Assembly: GCA_937146645.1 (NCBI GenBank)
Contig: CAKZRQ010000016.1
Location: 124,001-188,000 of the forward strand
DNA from: an uncultured Cyclobacteriaceae bacterium
Lineage (GTDB): Bacteria; Bacteroidota; Bacteroidia; Cytophagales; Cyclobacteriaceae
Direction of reading: 5' to 3'
Length of the DNA stretch: 64,000 nucleotides
Shown: positions 53,348-63,846 of the stretch, piece after piece
Position numbering within the stretch: the stretch's first letter is position 1
Layout of the letters: each line of letters opens with the position of its first letter
Notes under the pieces: generated by a model
What the model saw: only the letters and a program-made list of their open reading frames with translations
What the model was told of the DNA's origin: nothing
Databases searched by the model: none
Program-made: the position numbers and the translations under genes

Positions 53348-54301
53348 TTAGAAGGGAAGTTTTTCTAAATCCACGTTTCCGCCGGAGAGGATTATTCCCA
53401 CTTTCTTTCCTTTGAACTTATTTTTATTTGCTAGCAAAGCTGCCAAAGGAACAGCACATGAGGGTTCTATGATTATCTTCATTCGCTCATAGATCAATCG
53501 CATGGCTGCAATGATTTCTTGATCACTCGTCAAGAGAATATCCTTAACGTATTTCTGGATGATTTCGAAATTCAGTTCTCCTAAAGAAGTCAAGAGGCCG
53601 TCAGCAATGGTATTAGGGCCAGTCTGAGGGATCAACCTTCCCGCCTTGAAAGATTGATAAGCGTCGTCCGCACCTTTGGGTTCAGCCCCATAAACTTCAA
53701 TACTTGGATCCCAGTAATGAGACAATAGTGCCGTGCCCCCTAGCAGTCCTCCTCCGCCCACTGGTGCCATTAAAACTTCAAGATGCTCTTGCGATTCTAA
53801 CAACTCCAAGGCACAGGTTGCCTGGCCCTCGATCACATCCATGTAGTCATATGGAGGAATAAAAGTGGCACCTGTTCTTTCGACCACCTCGGCTAAGTTT
53901 GTCTCTCGTGCTTTTAATGTGGGCTTGCATTCGATGATTTCTCCACCATATCCTTTTACTGCCTTTTTCTTGATCTCAGGTGCATTAGAAGGCATGACGA
54001 TGTAGGACGGAATTCCGGCTACTGTAGCGGCTCTCGCCAAAGCTGCAGCATGGTTCCCACTCGAATGAGTAGCCACCCCTTTTTTCTTCTGCTCATCAGA
54101 AAGCTTCATTACAGAATTGGCAGCCCCTCTTGCTTTAAAAGCTCCAACTTTCTGGAAATTCTCACATTTAAAATAAAGCTCACACCCAGCAATATCATTG
54201 ATGGCAGTACTCGTCAAAACGGGCGTGTTATGGATAAATGACTTAATCCTTACCGCAGCAAATCGAATGTCATTGAAGCTAGGGAATTCCTGGTTTTCCA
54301 T
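53348..54301 (-). CDS. PLP-dependent threonine/serine dehydratase
   Basis: 317 residues. The PLP lysine is in GAFKARGAAN (K56), with SSGNHAAALARAA and the glycine-rich phosphate loop VGGGGLLGGTAL; Cys of SxAxC near ILSGG is in the final turn. There is no C-terminal ACT regulatory domain, so it is the short catabolic type, threonine dehydratase or serine racemase. It produces 2-aminoacrylate or 2-aminocrotonate, which RidA (14488) clears. It converges with the trypsin gene. Confidence 0.88.
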   Translation of the reverse strand: MENQEFPSFNDIRFAAVRIKSFIHNTPVLTSTAINDIAGCELYFKCENFQKVGAFKARGAANSVMKLSDEQKKKGVATHSSGNHAAALARAATVAGIPSYIVMPSNAPEIKKKAVKGYGGEIIECKPTLKARETNLAEVVERTGATFIPPYDYMDVIEGQATCALELLESQEHLEVLMAPVGGGGLLGGTALLSHYWDPSIEVYGAEPKGADDAYQSFKAGRLIPQTGPNTIADGLLTSLGELNFEIIQKYVKDILLTSDQEIIAAMRLIYERMKIIIEPSCAVPLAALLANKNKFKGKKVGIILSGGNVDLEKLPF

Positions 54302-54395
54302 GTGGAAATGTAAAGATTAATCCTCGACAAAAGAAGTCCAGAAAGGCTGACTTTTTACATGAAGTGCATCGATTAAAGAAGCATTTTTTCCACAT

Positions 54396-55073
54396 TTGAA
54401 TATGCAATGGAAGGAACCATCGATCTTCCCCGTCATGGGAGAAGAACTTACCGAATCGAATAGTCTAAAACTTGATTTCACTCCCTCTAACGAGGCCTTA
54501 TCAAAAGTTGATTTAACTGATACCAGTGTCTTTGATGATTTCGTTTTTGATCAGCTAAAAGCGGCCAATAAAAAATATGGGCTAGGGGGATATCTTGAGA
54601 AAAGAGCGATTTATCAGAGAGCTCCTATGTTCGCGACGATGGGTGAGAATTTCAGAAATATCCATCTTGGAGTTGATATTTGGGCAGAAGCTGGGACTGA
54701 GATTTTTTCACCAATGGACGGTGAGGTTTATAGTATTCAGGACAATCAAGGCTTTGCAGATTATGGGCCGACAATTATTCTAAAGCACGATTGGGAGGGT
54801 AAAGAGATTTACTCCCTTTATGGTCACCTTTCAAGGGAAGACTTGAAATTTTTGGAGAAGGGTCAGCAGGTGATATCCGGCGAATTGCTTTGCCATATGG
54901 GACCCTATCCCGAGAATGGCGATTGGCCTCCACATTTACATTTCCAATTGATGTGGGATATGGAGGGAAATGTTGGAGATTATCCAGGGGTTTGTTCCGA
55001 GAAGGAAAAAGAACATTTTTCGAAAAATTGTCCAGACCCTAACCTCTTCCTTAAATCCAAGGTTTTAGACTAG
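54396..55073 (+). CDS. M23 (LytM) peptidase domain protein
   Basis: 225 residues. Zinc-site motifs HLGVDIWAEAGT (His, Asp) and PPHLHFQL (HxH) of lysostaphin-type peptidases are intact, with YGHLSR as the third part. Residues 1-80 have no signal peptide or coiled coil, which is unusual for peptidoglycan hydrolases. It could act after lysis, or on a cytoplasmic substrate, or be exported by another route. It overlaps coaX tail to tail by four bases. Confidence 0.85.
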   Translation: MNMQWKEPSIFPVMGEELTESNSLKLDFTPSNEALSKVDLTDTSVFDDFVFDQLKAANKKYGLGGYLEKRAIYQRAPMFATMGENFRNIHLGVDIWAEAGTEIFSPMDGEVYSIQDNQGFADYGPTIILKHDWEGKEIYSLYGHLSREDLKFLEKGQQVISGELLCHMGPYPENGDWPPHLHFQLMWDMEGNVGDYPGVCSEKEKEHFSKNCPDPNLFLKSKVLD

Positions 55074-55840
55074 TCATTTGCCAAGGTCATCAGTCGAAGT
55101 CCTTGTAGGGTGAGATTTTTGTCTGATTCATCAAAAACTCCTTCGAGATTCGTGAGTATTTCAGACAAGCCTCCAGTCGCAATGACCTTAAATGAGAGCT
55201 TGGTTTCCTCAGTAATGATTTGAATCATTTCTTTCACTAGGCCTGAGTAGCCAAAAAGAATTCCCGCTTGAATCGCATGAACGGTGTTTTTGCCAATTGC
55301 TGATTCTGGCAGTTTGAGGTCGACCTGGGGTAGCTTGGCAGTGTTTGATGAAAGTGATCGAATAGCGGTTTTTAAACCTGGAACTATACTTACTCCCAAA
55401 ACTTGTCCAGAATCATCGATCACGGTAAATGTCAAGGCAGTACCGAAATCCACAACAATCGTAGCCTGCCTAAAACGATCCCAGGCCCCCAAAACATTGC
55501 ACATGAGATCAGTACCGATCTCATTTGGTCTGATCGTTTTCACTGGAAGTTTTGCGTAGCTCTGGCTAGTTATGAGGTAAGGGTCTGTTCCGAAAAAGCT
55601 TTGGCAGTATGCCTGAAGAATAGGATTGATATGGGGGACCACCGAGCTAATTCCTATTTTTTCAATGTCCTGAGGACTCAGCCCATGTTCTAAGAAATAT
55701 AGAGGTACCTTTTTAGTTAATTGACCTTGAAGACTATCTGGCTCAGTGTCCACTCGAAAATGGTTCGTCCAGGTCTGATTTTCTTCATTAAAAATGGCAA
55801 AAACTATATTGGAGTTACCAACATCAATTGCTAAAAACAT
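55070..55840 (-). CDS. coaX: Type III pantothenate kinase
   Basis: 256 residues. It opens with LAIDVGNSNIVFAIF (ATP phosphate loop of the ASKHA fold) and has RPNEIGTDLMCNVLGA and VVDFGTALTFTVID, the CoaX signatures with the catalytic and metal aspartates. It phosphorylates pantothenate, first step to coenzyme A, and unlike types I and II needs a monovalent cation. It is divergent from the GNAT gene. Confidence 0.95.
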   Translation of the reverse strand: MFLAIDVGNSNIVFAIFNEENQTWTNHFRVDTEPDSLQGQLTKKVPLYFLEHGLSPQDIEKIGISSVVPHINPILQAYCQSFFGTDPYLITSQSYAKLPVKTIRPNEIGTDLMCNVLGAWDRFRQATIVVDFGTALTFTVIDDSGQVLGVSIVPGLKTAIRSLSSNTAKLPQVDLKLPESAIGKNTVHAIQAGILFGYSGLVKEMIQIITEETKLSFKVIATGGLSEILTNLEGVFDESDKNLTLQGLRLMTLAND

Positions 55841-55908
55841 ATATGAGGCTTTTGATTAAATTTAATCCTTCCGATTTTCAAAATCTAATTTAATCTCAGA
55901 TTGTAAAT

Positions 55909-56391
55909 ATGTTCAGGCTAAGAGAAGGTGTAAAAGAAGATTTGCCAAGAGTTTTAGAGCTCATTGTGGAGCTTGCAGTGTACGAGAAAGAGCCAGATGC
56001 AGTCACCAACACAGTGGAGTTAATGGAAGAACAGGGATTTGGAGCCAATCCGGTTTTTGGATTTTTTGTATGTGAGAAGGAGACCACTGGTGAAATTATA
56101 GGCACCGCTATTTATTATTATCGCTATTCCACATGGAAAGGGAAGCGCATTTATCTTGAAGATTTAATTGTGACAGAGGAGGAACGGGGTCAGGGAGCAG
56201 GCAAGATCCTATTCGACTCCATTATCAAAAAAGGTCTGGAGGAAGGTTGTTCAGGAATGATGTGGCAAGTCCTGGATTGGAATGAACCAGCCATCAATTT
56301 TTACAAGAAGTACTACAATGCTCAGATTGACGAGGAATGGTTCAACTGCAGCCTGGATAGTCCTGAGATGAAAGAATTATTAGAGAAATAA
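55909..56391 (+). CDS. GNAT family N-acetyltransferase, diamine type
   Basis: 160 residues. Motif A is EDLIVTEEERGQGAGKILFDSI with the acetyl-CoA pyrophosphate loop; earlier LIVELAVYEKEPDAVTNTVE and later VLDWNEPAINFYKKY match the spermidine/thialysine (SSAT-like) acetyltransferases. It probably acetylates a polyamine or amino acid; substrate unproven. A strong palindromic terminator follows. Confidence 0.87.
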   Translation: MFRLREGVKEDLPRVLELIVELAVYEKEPDAVTNTVELMEEQGFGANPVFGFFVCEKETTGEIIGTAIYYYRYSTWKGKRIYLEDLIVTEEERGQGAGKILFDSIIKKGLEEGCSGMMWQVLDWNEPAINFYKKYYNAQIDEEWFNCSLDSPEMKELLEK

Positions 56392-56392
56392 A

Positions 56393-56420
56393 AAAAGGCT
56401 GGTTAATTAACCAGCCTTTT
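56393..56420. terminator. Perfect palindromic bidirectional terminator
   Basis: A 28-base perfect palindrome with GGCTGGTTAA arms and A/T tails lies between the convergent GNAT and guaB genes. Confidence 0.88.
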
Positions 56421-56423
56421 CGC

Positions 56424-57926
<1,503 letters not shown>

Positions 57927-57938
57927 CTATTTGCCCGT

Positions 57939-57971
57939 CAAAGATAACAACAAATTTTCGAGTGGCAGCAA
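57939..57971 (-). promoter_or_regulatory. Bacteroidota-type promoter of guaB
   Basis: On the minus strand TTG (57971-57969), 22 bases, then TATCTTTG (57946-57939). The -7 element is perfect; the spacing is slightly long. Confidence 0.5.
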
Positions 57972-57993
57972 GCCTTCGGCAAATTTTATTTTG

Positions 57994-58761
57994 TCAAAGG
58001 AAGCCAAGAAAGCTTTTGCCCTGCAAAGCGTACCAAAGAGTGCCGGATGAAAGAATAATATAGATCAATCCAAAAATCCAGATGCCTTTTGGATTTTCTT
58101 TGAACCAATACCAACCGGCTAGAGAAAGCACTTGCAGGCCATGTAATCCCAGGAAGTGAAATATTCTCAAATCACCATAAGCTTTGGCCCAGCTCAAAAA
58201 GAAAACTCCTTCCTGTCCATCAGCTGCACCAACGGTATGGCTTAATCTTCCGGCCATCATATATCCCTCATATCCTCCGATAAGAAAAATCAGCAGCCCT
58301 AGGATCACTCCGATTTTATAGCCCTTTTCCAAGCCTTTTACTCGGACAAAAAGAATCAGTAGATAGATGTAAAATAGTGAGTTGACAAAAATTAGAATTC
58401 CCATCATGGCGAATAGAATTCCATCGGTTGGGGAGGCCACATTGAAATGTGAGGCTTTGCCCTGAACAGCCTGTAGTGTGATAATTACCAATTCACCTAC
58501 CAGACAAAAGAGAGTTCCGATACTGATAATTTTCACCGACTTGGGATTAGGTATGTCGTTCATGAGCCAGCCCGTAGTCCAAAGTAAAACTCCTATGGAC
58601 AGATAAAACTTAATGGGCTTGTTCCAGATATTGACACCAAAAAGCTCTCTTCCATCGAAGAAGGAAAGGATCACCAAGCAAGCTGTGATGATGAAACAAA
58701 GAAGGCCAGAATCGGCTAGAAGTCTATTCCGCCGGACTAATTCAAAATACCAATTCTTCAT
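57994..58761 (-). CDS. Multi-pass membrane protein of unknown function
   Basis: 255 residues with about seven membrane helices, beginning LLCFIITACLVILSFF and including WNKPIKFYLSIGVLLWTTGW and FHFLGLHGLQVLSLAGWYWF. Loops contain NIWNKPIKF and GRLSHTVGAADGQEG. I do not recognise the family. The histidines in FHFLGLHGLQ could bind heme or metal. It overlaps the ABA4-like gene by 20 bases, so they are translated together. Confidence 0.75.
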   Translation of the reverse strand: MKNWYFELVRRNRLLADSGLLCFIITACLVILSFFDGRELFGVNIWNKPIKFYLSIGVLLWTTGWLMNDIPNPKSVKIISIGTLFCLVGELVIITLQAVQGKASHFNVASPTDGILFAMMGILIFVNSLFYIYLLILFVRVKGLEKGYKIGVILGLLIFLIGGYEGYMMAGRLSHTVGAADGQEGVFFLSWAKAYGDLRIFHFLGLHGLQVLSLAGWYWFKENPKGIWIFGLIYIILSSGTLWYALQGKSFLGFL

Positions 58762-59194
58762 CGTAGGGGTGATGTGGGAACTTCTTCAAATGAACAGTTC
58801 TAATGATGGTATATAACAGTAGGCCGGCAGGGCCTAGCATGAAAGTACCAACCAAACAAGGTAGAGTTACCCAACGATTTATGCCTCTTTTCTTCGCATC
58901 CTGAGTGATCCACATACCCACGAAAAGGTCGAAAACCAAGTAATGAATCCATCCGGCAAGTACTGCCTCATCCTTGGTGAATAATGCTTTGACATTCGCG
59001 AGACTATCGAACCCACCTTGGGATTCTCCTCCCAAACCTTGCGCAATGAACCAGATATAGGTCAGGGACATAAAAACGAAGACTCCTGAGAACAAAACCG
59101 TGAAAAGCCATTTCTTTTTGTAAAACACAAAGAGAAAAACCCAGCTAAAGAAGGCCGTCGAATTGACGATGGAAAAAACTTGTTCTAGTGTCAT
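58742..59194 (-). CDS. ABA4-like family membrane protein
   Basis: 150 residues from ATG 59194, preceded by AAGGAAAA as a ribosome-binding site; an upstream in-frame start is 27 bases away. About four helices. FSIVNSTAFFSWVFLF, LFTKDEAVLAGWIHYLVFDLFVGMW and LPCLVGTFMLGPAGLLLY match the ABA4-like family, named for a plant protein of neoxanthin synthesis. In bacteria it is of unknown function, perhaps carotenoid- or membrane-related. It lies 36 bases after rsmB on the same strand. Confidence 0.85.
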   Translation of the reverse strand: MTLEQVFSIVNSTAFFSWVFLFVFYKKKWLFTVLFSGVFVFMSLTYIWFIAQGLGGESQGGFDSLANVKALFTKDEAVLAGWIHYLVFDLFVGMWITQDAKKRGINRWVTLPCLVGTFMLGPAGLLLYTIIRTVHLKKFPHHPYDEELVF

Positions 59195-59230
59195 AAGGTC
59201 TGATTTTCCTTTAAAGTACATAATTGTACC

Positions 59231-60439
59231 CTAAGACCCAGACCAGAACCTTTTACTTTTTCTAAGCCTTGCGATGTAGAATCCATCGAAGCCACTCTCC
59301 TGAGATAAGATTCTTTGCTCCTCAATCAGTTCAAAATCCTTCCCCGCATCACTGGTGAGAAACTTCTGAATTTGCTCTTGATTTTCTGAAGGTAGAATAC
59401 TACAAGTGGCATAGACCATCTGTCCACCTGACTTCAACATGGATGGATAGCTCTGAAGGATTTCAGCCTGAGTCTCTCTAACCTTTTTGATCGAATCTTC
59501 CGATAGCTTCCATTTGGTATCTGGGTTTCGACGAAGTACGCCAAGGCCCGAGCATGGAACATCGAGCAGCAATCGGTCTGCTGATTCTTTCAGTCTTTTG
59601 ATAGTCTTACTTCCTTCTATGAGCTTTCTCTCGATGATGGAAACACCGGACCTTCTTGCTCTCAGTTTGGTTTGTTGGAGTTTCCACTCTTCCAGATCCA
59701 TGGCCAGGATTTTTCCTTTGTTTTCCATTCTTGCAGCGATGTGCAAAGCTTTGCCTCCGGCACCGGCGCAGGCATCGATTACACGCATTCCTGGCTCCAC
59801 CGCAAGGGCTTCTGCTACAAGCTGCGAGGAGCCATCCTGAACCTCGAAAAGACCTTCTTTAAATGCAGAATTTTTGAAGACGTTCTGTCTTTCCTCCAGG
59901 ATTAAAGCATCTGGATAGCCTTTGATGGTCTGTGTGATGATTCCATCTTCTTTTAATCGATTCTTGAGTCTTTCCCGATTAATCTTTAGGGTATTCACTC
60001 TCAAGACGACTTCGGCTTCCTGATTTAGGCTATGGACTTCATCCATCCATTTTTCTCCAAGCTCTTTATCGCCAAGACTGTATAACCAATCGGGAAAAGA
60101 TTCAATGGTAGCGGGGTCTTCAAGACCCTGATATTTTTCCTTTAATCTATCTGGATTAAGACCTTTGAATTCTTCCCACGGCGGAAGCTCATGTCCATTC
60201 ATCAGCCAGTAAGTTCCGAAGAGATGCCAGTAATCGTTGGACTTGCTTAGGTAATTGATCAATCGCCACCAACGTACCATTTCATACGTGGTCTCAGCAA
60301 TGAAAGCTCGATCTCTGGCTCCCCATTTTGGGTTAGATTTAAGCGTTCGCGCAATAACCTTATCGGCGTATTGCCCCTCTTCGAAAATAGCTTTCAGAGC
60401 AGAGTGAACTCCTTTGATGGTATTGTTATGTAACCTCAT
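59231..60439 (-). CDS. rsmB: RsmB/NOP-family RNA cytosine-C5 methyltransferase
   Basis: 402 residues from ATG 60439; a start 21 bases further up is also in frame. N-terminal NusB-like helical domain, then a Rossmann methyltransferase: VIDACAGAGGKALHIAA binds SAM, LLLDVPCSGLGVLRRNPD has one catalytic cysteine and VYATCSILPSENQEQI the other. It methylates C5 of a cytosine in 16S rRNA (C967 in E. coli). The substrate site in Bacteroidota is not certain. Confidence 0.88.
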   Translation of the reverse strand: MRLHNNTIKGVHSALKAIFEEGQYADKVIARTLKSNPKWGARDRAFIAETTYEMVRWWRLINYLSKSNDYWHLFGTYWLMNGHELPPWEEFKGLNPDRLKEKYQGLEDPATIESFPDWLYSLGDKELGEKWMDEVHSLNQEAEVVLRVNTLKINRERLKNRLKEDGIITQTIKGYPDALILEERQNVFKNSAFKEGLFEVQDGSSQLVAEALAVEPGMRVIDACAGAGGKALHIAARMENKGKILAMDLEEWKLQQTKLRARRSGVSIIERKLIEGSKTIKRLKESADRLLLDVPCSGLGVLRRNPDTKWKLSEDSIKKVRETQAEILQSYPSMLKSGGQMVYATCSILPSENQEQIQKFLTSDAGKDFELIEEQRILSQESGFDGFYIARLRKSKRFWSGS

Positions 60440-60492
60440 CCGATGTGCAATAAGCCACAAAGGTAGGATTTCTTTACGAAGGAATCAGTCAA

Positions 60493-61287
60493 TTAAAATG
60501 GGCTTAATACTAAACCAAAGCGGATGCCCTGTCTTCTTATGGCAGACCCAAAGTCAGTATAGGATCCAAGGTATGATTGTGCTACGCTTGAGATAGGATC
60601 TGGAAATGGTAGAATGGAGGCAAAGTCTTCAGCACTCGATAAATTTTGCCTTCTCAGCTCTAAAAGATTCGCACGAATCTCCAGTTTAATCCATTCTCCA
60701 GCCTGATAGGCAAAAGCTGCATCTACACCGAATCTCCAGTTTTCTTCTTCGATAGGAATTTGCAGGGGCCCCGGCGTAATACTTAGACAGTTTACGCAGG
60801 GATCAAAAAATCCAAAGGGATAGAAAATATTTAGACTACCTGAATCACCTGATTCCCTGATCGCATAGGGGCTTAAATTAATGGAAGTCTTTTTTCCCAA
60901 AGGGATATGTCTTCTTGCAAAAAGTCCCACTCCGAAAAGATTATTATCAACAGAAACATCGTAAATATCGGTGCGAGTGTTGGTTCCAATTACATTTCCA
61001 TCTCCATCAAAAATCGGGTTTCCAACCGTGTATGAGAAGGAATTGTAAGCCTCCTCATAAGAATTGATGCTGGTCATGATGCCCACATCCCATTTGTCAC
61101 TTACCTTGAGGCCTATCATGGGACGAATGCTGGAATAAAACTCCTTTTCAATGCCAAAATCATTTCCGGATTTGACAGAATTCTGCCAGTAGCTTCCATC
61201 TACACCAACCCAAAATTGAGATTCGGTCTGAGCCGAAGCCAAAGTAGTTACCAAGCACAGTAGATAGATAAAGTAGAATCTTTTCAT
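60493..61287 (-). CDS. Outer-membrane beta-barrel protein, unknown function
   Basis: 264 residues. Signal peptide ending LASAQ; the mature chain alternates hydrophobic and polar residues (FWVGVDGSYWQ, MIGLKVSDKWDVGIMTS, NLFGVGLFARRHIPLG, IKLEIRANLLELRR) and ends GIRFGLVLSPF, the C-terminal aromatic typical of barrels. About eight to ten strands. It is divergent from prmC. Confidence 0.8.
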   Translation of the reverse strand: MKRFYFIYLLCLVTTLASAQTESQFWVGVDGSYWQNSVKSGNDFGIEKEFYSSIRPMIGLKVSDKWDVGIMTSINSYEEAYNSFSYTVGNPIFDGDGNVIGTNTRTDIYDVSVDNNLFGVGLFARRHIPLGKKTSINLSPYAIRESGDSGSLNIFYPFGFFDPCVNCLSITPGPLQIPIEEENWRFGVDAAFAYQAGEWIKLEIRANLLELRRQNLSSAEDFASILPFPDPISSVAQSYLGSYTDFGSAIRRQGIRFGLVLSPF

Positions 61288-61342
61288 AGTTGATTGTCTA
61301 GTTTGGTACTTTTACGACAAGACCAAATGTGAAAGTTTCCTA

Positions 61343-62179
61343 ATGAGCCAGTTTTTTTTGAAGATAAAAGAGTGGGCAACTGAGCTTGAGGATTACGAAC
61401 CTCAGGAAGCGGAGTCACTGATTTCCTGGCTTCTGGAAAAGCATTCAGGTATTTCCAAAAAAGATTGGTTTCAGGACTTGGATATCGAAATTCCAGATCA
61501 GTTCTTTCATGATTTTGAGGAGTTAAAACAAGGTAAGCCTATTCAATATATTCTTGGCGAAGCACCATTCTATGGACGTGAATTCAAAGTGAATGAATCC
61601 ACTTTGATTCCTAGAAATGAGACCGAAGAACTTGTCCATTGGATACTGAAGGAGATGCGATCAGGGGACTTGAAATTTCTGGATATCGGCACCGGTTCCG
61701 GTTGTATTCCCGTCACTTTGCTTCTTGAATTTGGCAGTGGAGAGGCATTTGGAATGGATATTTCGGGTGAAGCTTTGGCAGTGGCCAAATCCAATCAAGA
61801 TGCTTTTCAAACACTAGTTAGTTTCATTCAGGGAGATATCTTAACAGAGATTCCGGAGATGGATCAACTGGATTTTGTGGTTAGTAACCCACCTTATGTA
61901 TTGGATTCAGATAAGGTTCAAATGAAGAAGAATGTACTAGAATACGAGCCGGAAGAAGCGCTTTTTGTATCTGATGAAGACCCACTGATTTTCTACTATC
62001 GAATTGCAAAAATTTCAAAAATTCTACTCAAATCTGGAGGAAGACTATACTTTGAAATTCATGAGGAATTTGGAAGTGAGATAACTGAATTACTTCAAAC
62101 TGAGGGGTATGAATCCATAGAAATCAGGAAGGATTTGAACGGAAAAGATAGAATGGCTAGAGCTATCTGGCAGCCTTAA
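61343..62179 (+). CDS. prmC: Peptide chain release factor N5-glutamine methyltransferase
   Basis: 278 residues. N-terminal helical domain with YILGEAPFYGREFKV, then a SAM-binding FLDIGTGSGCIPVTLLLEF and the catalytic NPPY motif in FVVSNPPYVLDSD. It methylates the GGQ glutamine of RF1 and RF2. The related PrmB is excluded by the ILGEAPFYG segment. It overlaps the TPK-like gene by 17 bases at the stops. Confidence 0.94.
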   Translation: MSQFFLKIKEWATELEDYEPQEAESLISWLLEKHSGISKKDWFQDLDIEIPDQFFHDFEELKQGKPIQYILGEAPFYGREFKVNESTLIPRNETEELVHWILKEMRSGDLKFLDIGTGSGCIPVTLLLEFGSGEAFGMDISGEALAVAKSNQDAFQTLVSFIQGDILTEIPEMDQLDFVVSNPPYVLDSDKVQMKKNVLEYEPEEALFVSDEDPLIFYYRIAKISKILLKSGGRLYFEIHEEFGSEITELLQTEGYESIEIRKDLNGKDRMARAIWQP

Positions 62180-62783
62180 GCTCTTCGCCTATCCAGAAAA
62201 TCTCCTTGGCCTCCAGACTAGTCGTTCCCTCCGGCACTTCAATTTGTGTCAAATACAAATTAGGGACAATTCTATCCTCGGAATCACTACTAATTTGAAT
62301 TGGCAAATCATCCTTTGCCAATAGTCTCAATGTCGACTCCATAAACCACTTGGAAAGCTTTCCATGTCTCACCGAGTAGTATTTCCAGTCGTGATCGATA
62401 ATCGTTAGGTTGATTTTTTCCAGCAGTGGATGCAAGTCAAGAAATTTGGAGTGATCAAATCCTACCAGATGCGCCGCGAAATGATCTGTAGCTAGCAGAT
62501 ATCGAATTCCATTTTCTAAAAATGCATCACTTTCTGATTGTAAAAACTTCAAGGGATACTGTTCTTCGAGCATATTCTTATGGCTGGACTGAAAGTCTTC
62601 TGTTGAGATCAAAACATCCACTTTGATCCCCCAGCTGAGTACCTTTTCCAGAGAATGTTCTGTGACAATTACCGTGGGCACCCATTCCAGCATTGGCCCG
62701 ATTTTGTCGAAAGAAATTCCATCAGTTTCAAGGATAAAGACTGCAGGTTCTTGTTGTTCTTTGACAAAGTGATGCGAGGACAT
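62163..62783 (-). CDS. Degenerate thiamine-pyrophosphokinase-like protein
   Basis: 206 residues. The order of secondary structure and the segment WGIKVDVLISTEDFQS recall LGIxPDxVIGDFDS of thiamine diphosphokinase, but the GDFDS loop is TEDFQ and the N-terminal ADGGA motif is absent. The C-terminal half ends VPEGTTSLEAKEIFWIGEE, vaguely like the thiamine-binding sandwich. Perhaps a non-catalytic or repurposed relative; assignment is only tentative. Its ATG overlaps the dipeptidase stop, so they are co-translated. Confidence 0.6.
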   Translation of the reverse strand: MSSHHFVKEQQEPAVFILETDGISFDKIGPMLEWVPTVIVTEHSLEKVLSWGIKVDVLISTEDFQSSHKNMLEEQYPLKFLQSESDAFLENGIRYLLATDHFAAHLVGFDHSKFLDLHPLLEKINLTIIDHDWKYYSVRHGKLSKWFMESTLRLLAKDDLPIQISSDSEDRIVPNLYLTQIEVPEGTTSLEAKEIFWIGEELKAAR

Positions 62784-63772
62784 TAGCTCCAGAGTTTTTG
62801 ATAAAAGTTGATGACATTTTTATAAGCCAAATCTCTTAGACTCTCTTCATTCAAAGAGGATCCAAGGTGCGCTAAAATCGATGGATATTTGCTGGCATTT
62901 TCTGCAAGTGGGAAGTAAAAAGGAAAGCGATTTGGGTCTGGAAAATCTTTGGTGTAAAAGAAGTCAGCTCCAAAGCAGATGCTTTTTTCAGCGCCATTTT
63001 CAAAAGCATATAGAATGTGCTCATAAAGTCGCTCAGGGACTTTGTCATCCAAAAAGGCCCTTAGAAAATTTACCCCTAAAACTCCACCTCGTCCAATGAC
63101 CTCCTGAGCAAACTCATCTGAAATATTCCTTTTGTGATTCCAGATGGATCGGAAATTCGAATGGCTGGCAATGACCGGAATGTCCAATCCTTGACTATCG
63201 ATGTGGGTTAAAATTCCTTCGGCTAATTCATCTGATGTATGAGAGAGATCAACAGGAATTTTTAATCCATCCATTAAATCAAGAAGCTTTTTGCCATCAT
63301 CCTTGATTCCAATACTTGAAGTGTAATTTCCACCTCCGAACCTGTTTTCAGTATGATGAGTCAGACTGATATAGGCAAGCTGACCCGTCAGTCTTCGAAT
63401 TTCCTCAAACTGATGTTCTATCTCCGAAAATGAAACGTCTTCATTTCCCAGCCCAGCAGCATTCTCAATGGATGCGATTAGGGATACCTTTTTAAGCTTT
63501 GGCCATGAGGCCAAATCACCATCTAGATGTGTGAGATCATCAGAATATTTCGAAGGAAGCTCACTAAAAACTCTAGCCTGATTCAAAGCTGATTTCATGG
63601 AATCTGGAGAAACGCCGGTGTAAATGGCACAAACCTGAGTTTTGACATTTCCTTCCTGAAGAAAAGGAACCGCACAAGGCAAATGCTCACTGGCATCATA
63701 TGGACTTGCATCAGGATACTTCCCTAGGAAGGAGAGCAAGTCACAGTGCATGTCAAAAACCGGAAGACTCAT
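62783..63772 (-). CDS. Membrane dipeptidase (peptidase M19)
   Basis: 329 residues from ATG 63772; an in-frame start 30 bases upstream is possible. FDMHCDLLSF holds the first metal ligands, followed by VPFLQEGNVKTQVCAIY, VDLSHTSDE, VIASHSNFRSI with the third histidine and CFGADFFYT. This is the renal-dipeptidase fold with a binuclear zinc site. It hydrolyses dipeptides, possibly D-amino-acid types. No signal peptide is present, so it is cytoplasmic despite the family name. Confidence 0.9.
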   Translation of the reverse strand: MSLPVFDMHCDLLSFLGKYPDASPYDASEHLPCAVPFLQEGNVKTQVCAIYTGVSPDSMKSALNQARVFSELPSKYSDDLTHLDGDLASWPKLKKVSLIASIENAAGLGNEDVSFSEIEHQFEEIRRLTGQLAYISLTHHTENRFGGGNYTSSIGIKDDGKKLLDLMDGLKIPVDLSHTSDELAEGILTHIDSQGLDIPVIASHSNFRSIWNHKRNISDEFAQEVIGRGGVLGVNFLRAFLDDKVPERLYEHILYAFENGAEKSICFGADFFYTKDFPDPNRFPFYFPLAENASKYPSILAHLGSSLNEESLRDLAYKNVINFYQKLWS

Positions 63773-63846
63773 ATTAGGGACGTTTGAAACAAAGTAAACC
63801 AAAAATCAATTGGATTTTAATACTTTTAATTCCGATCAGATAATAA

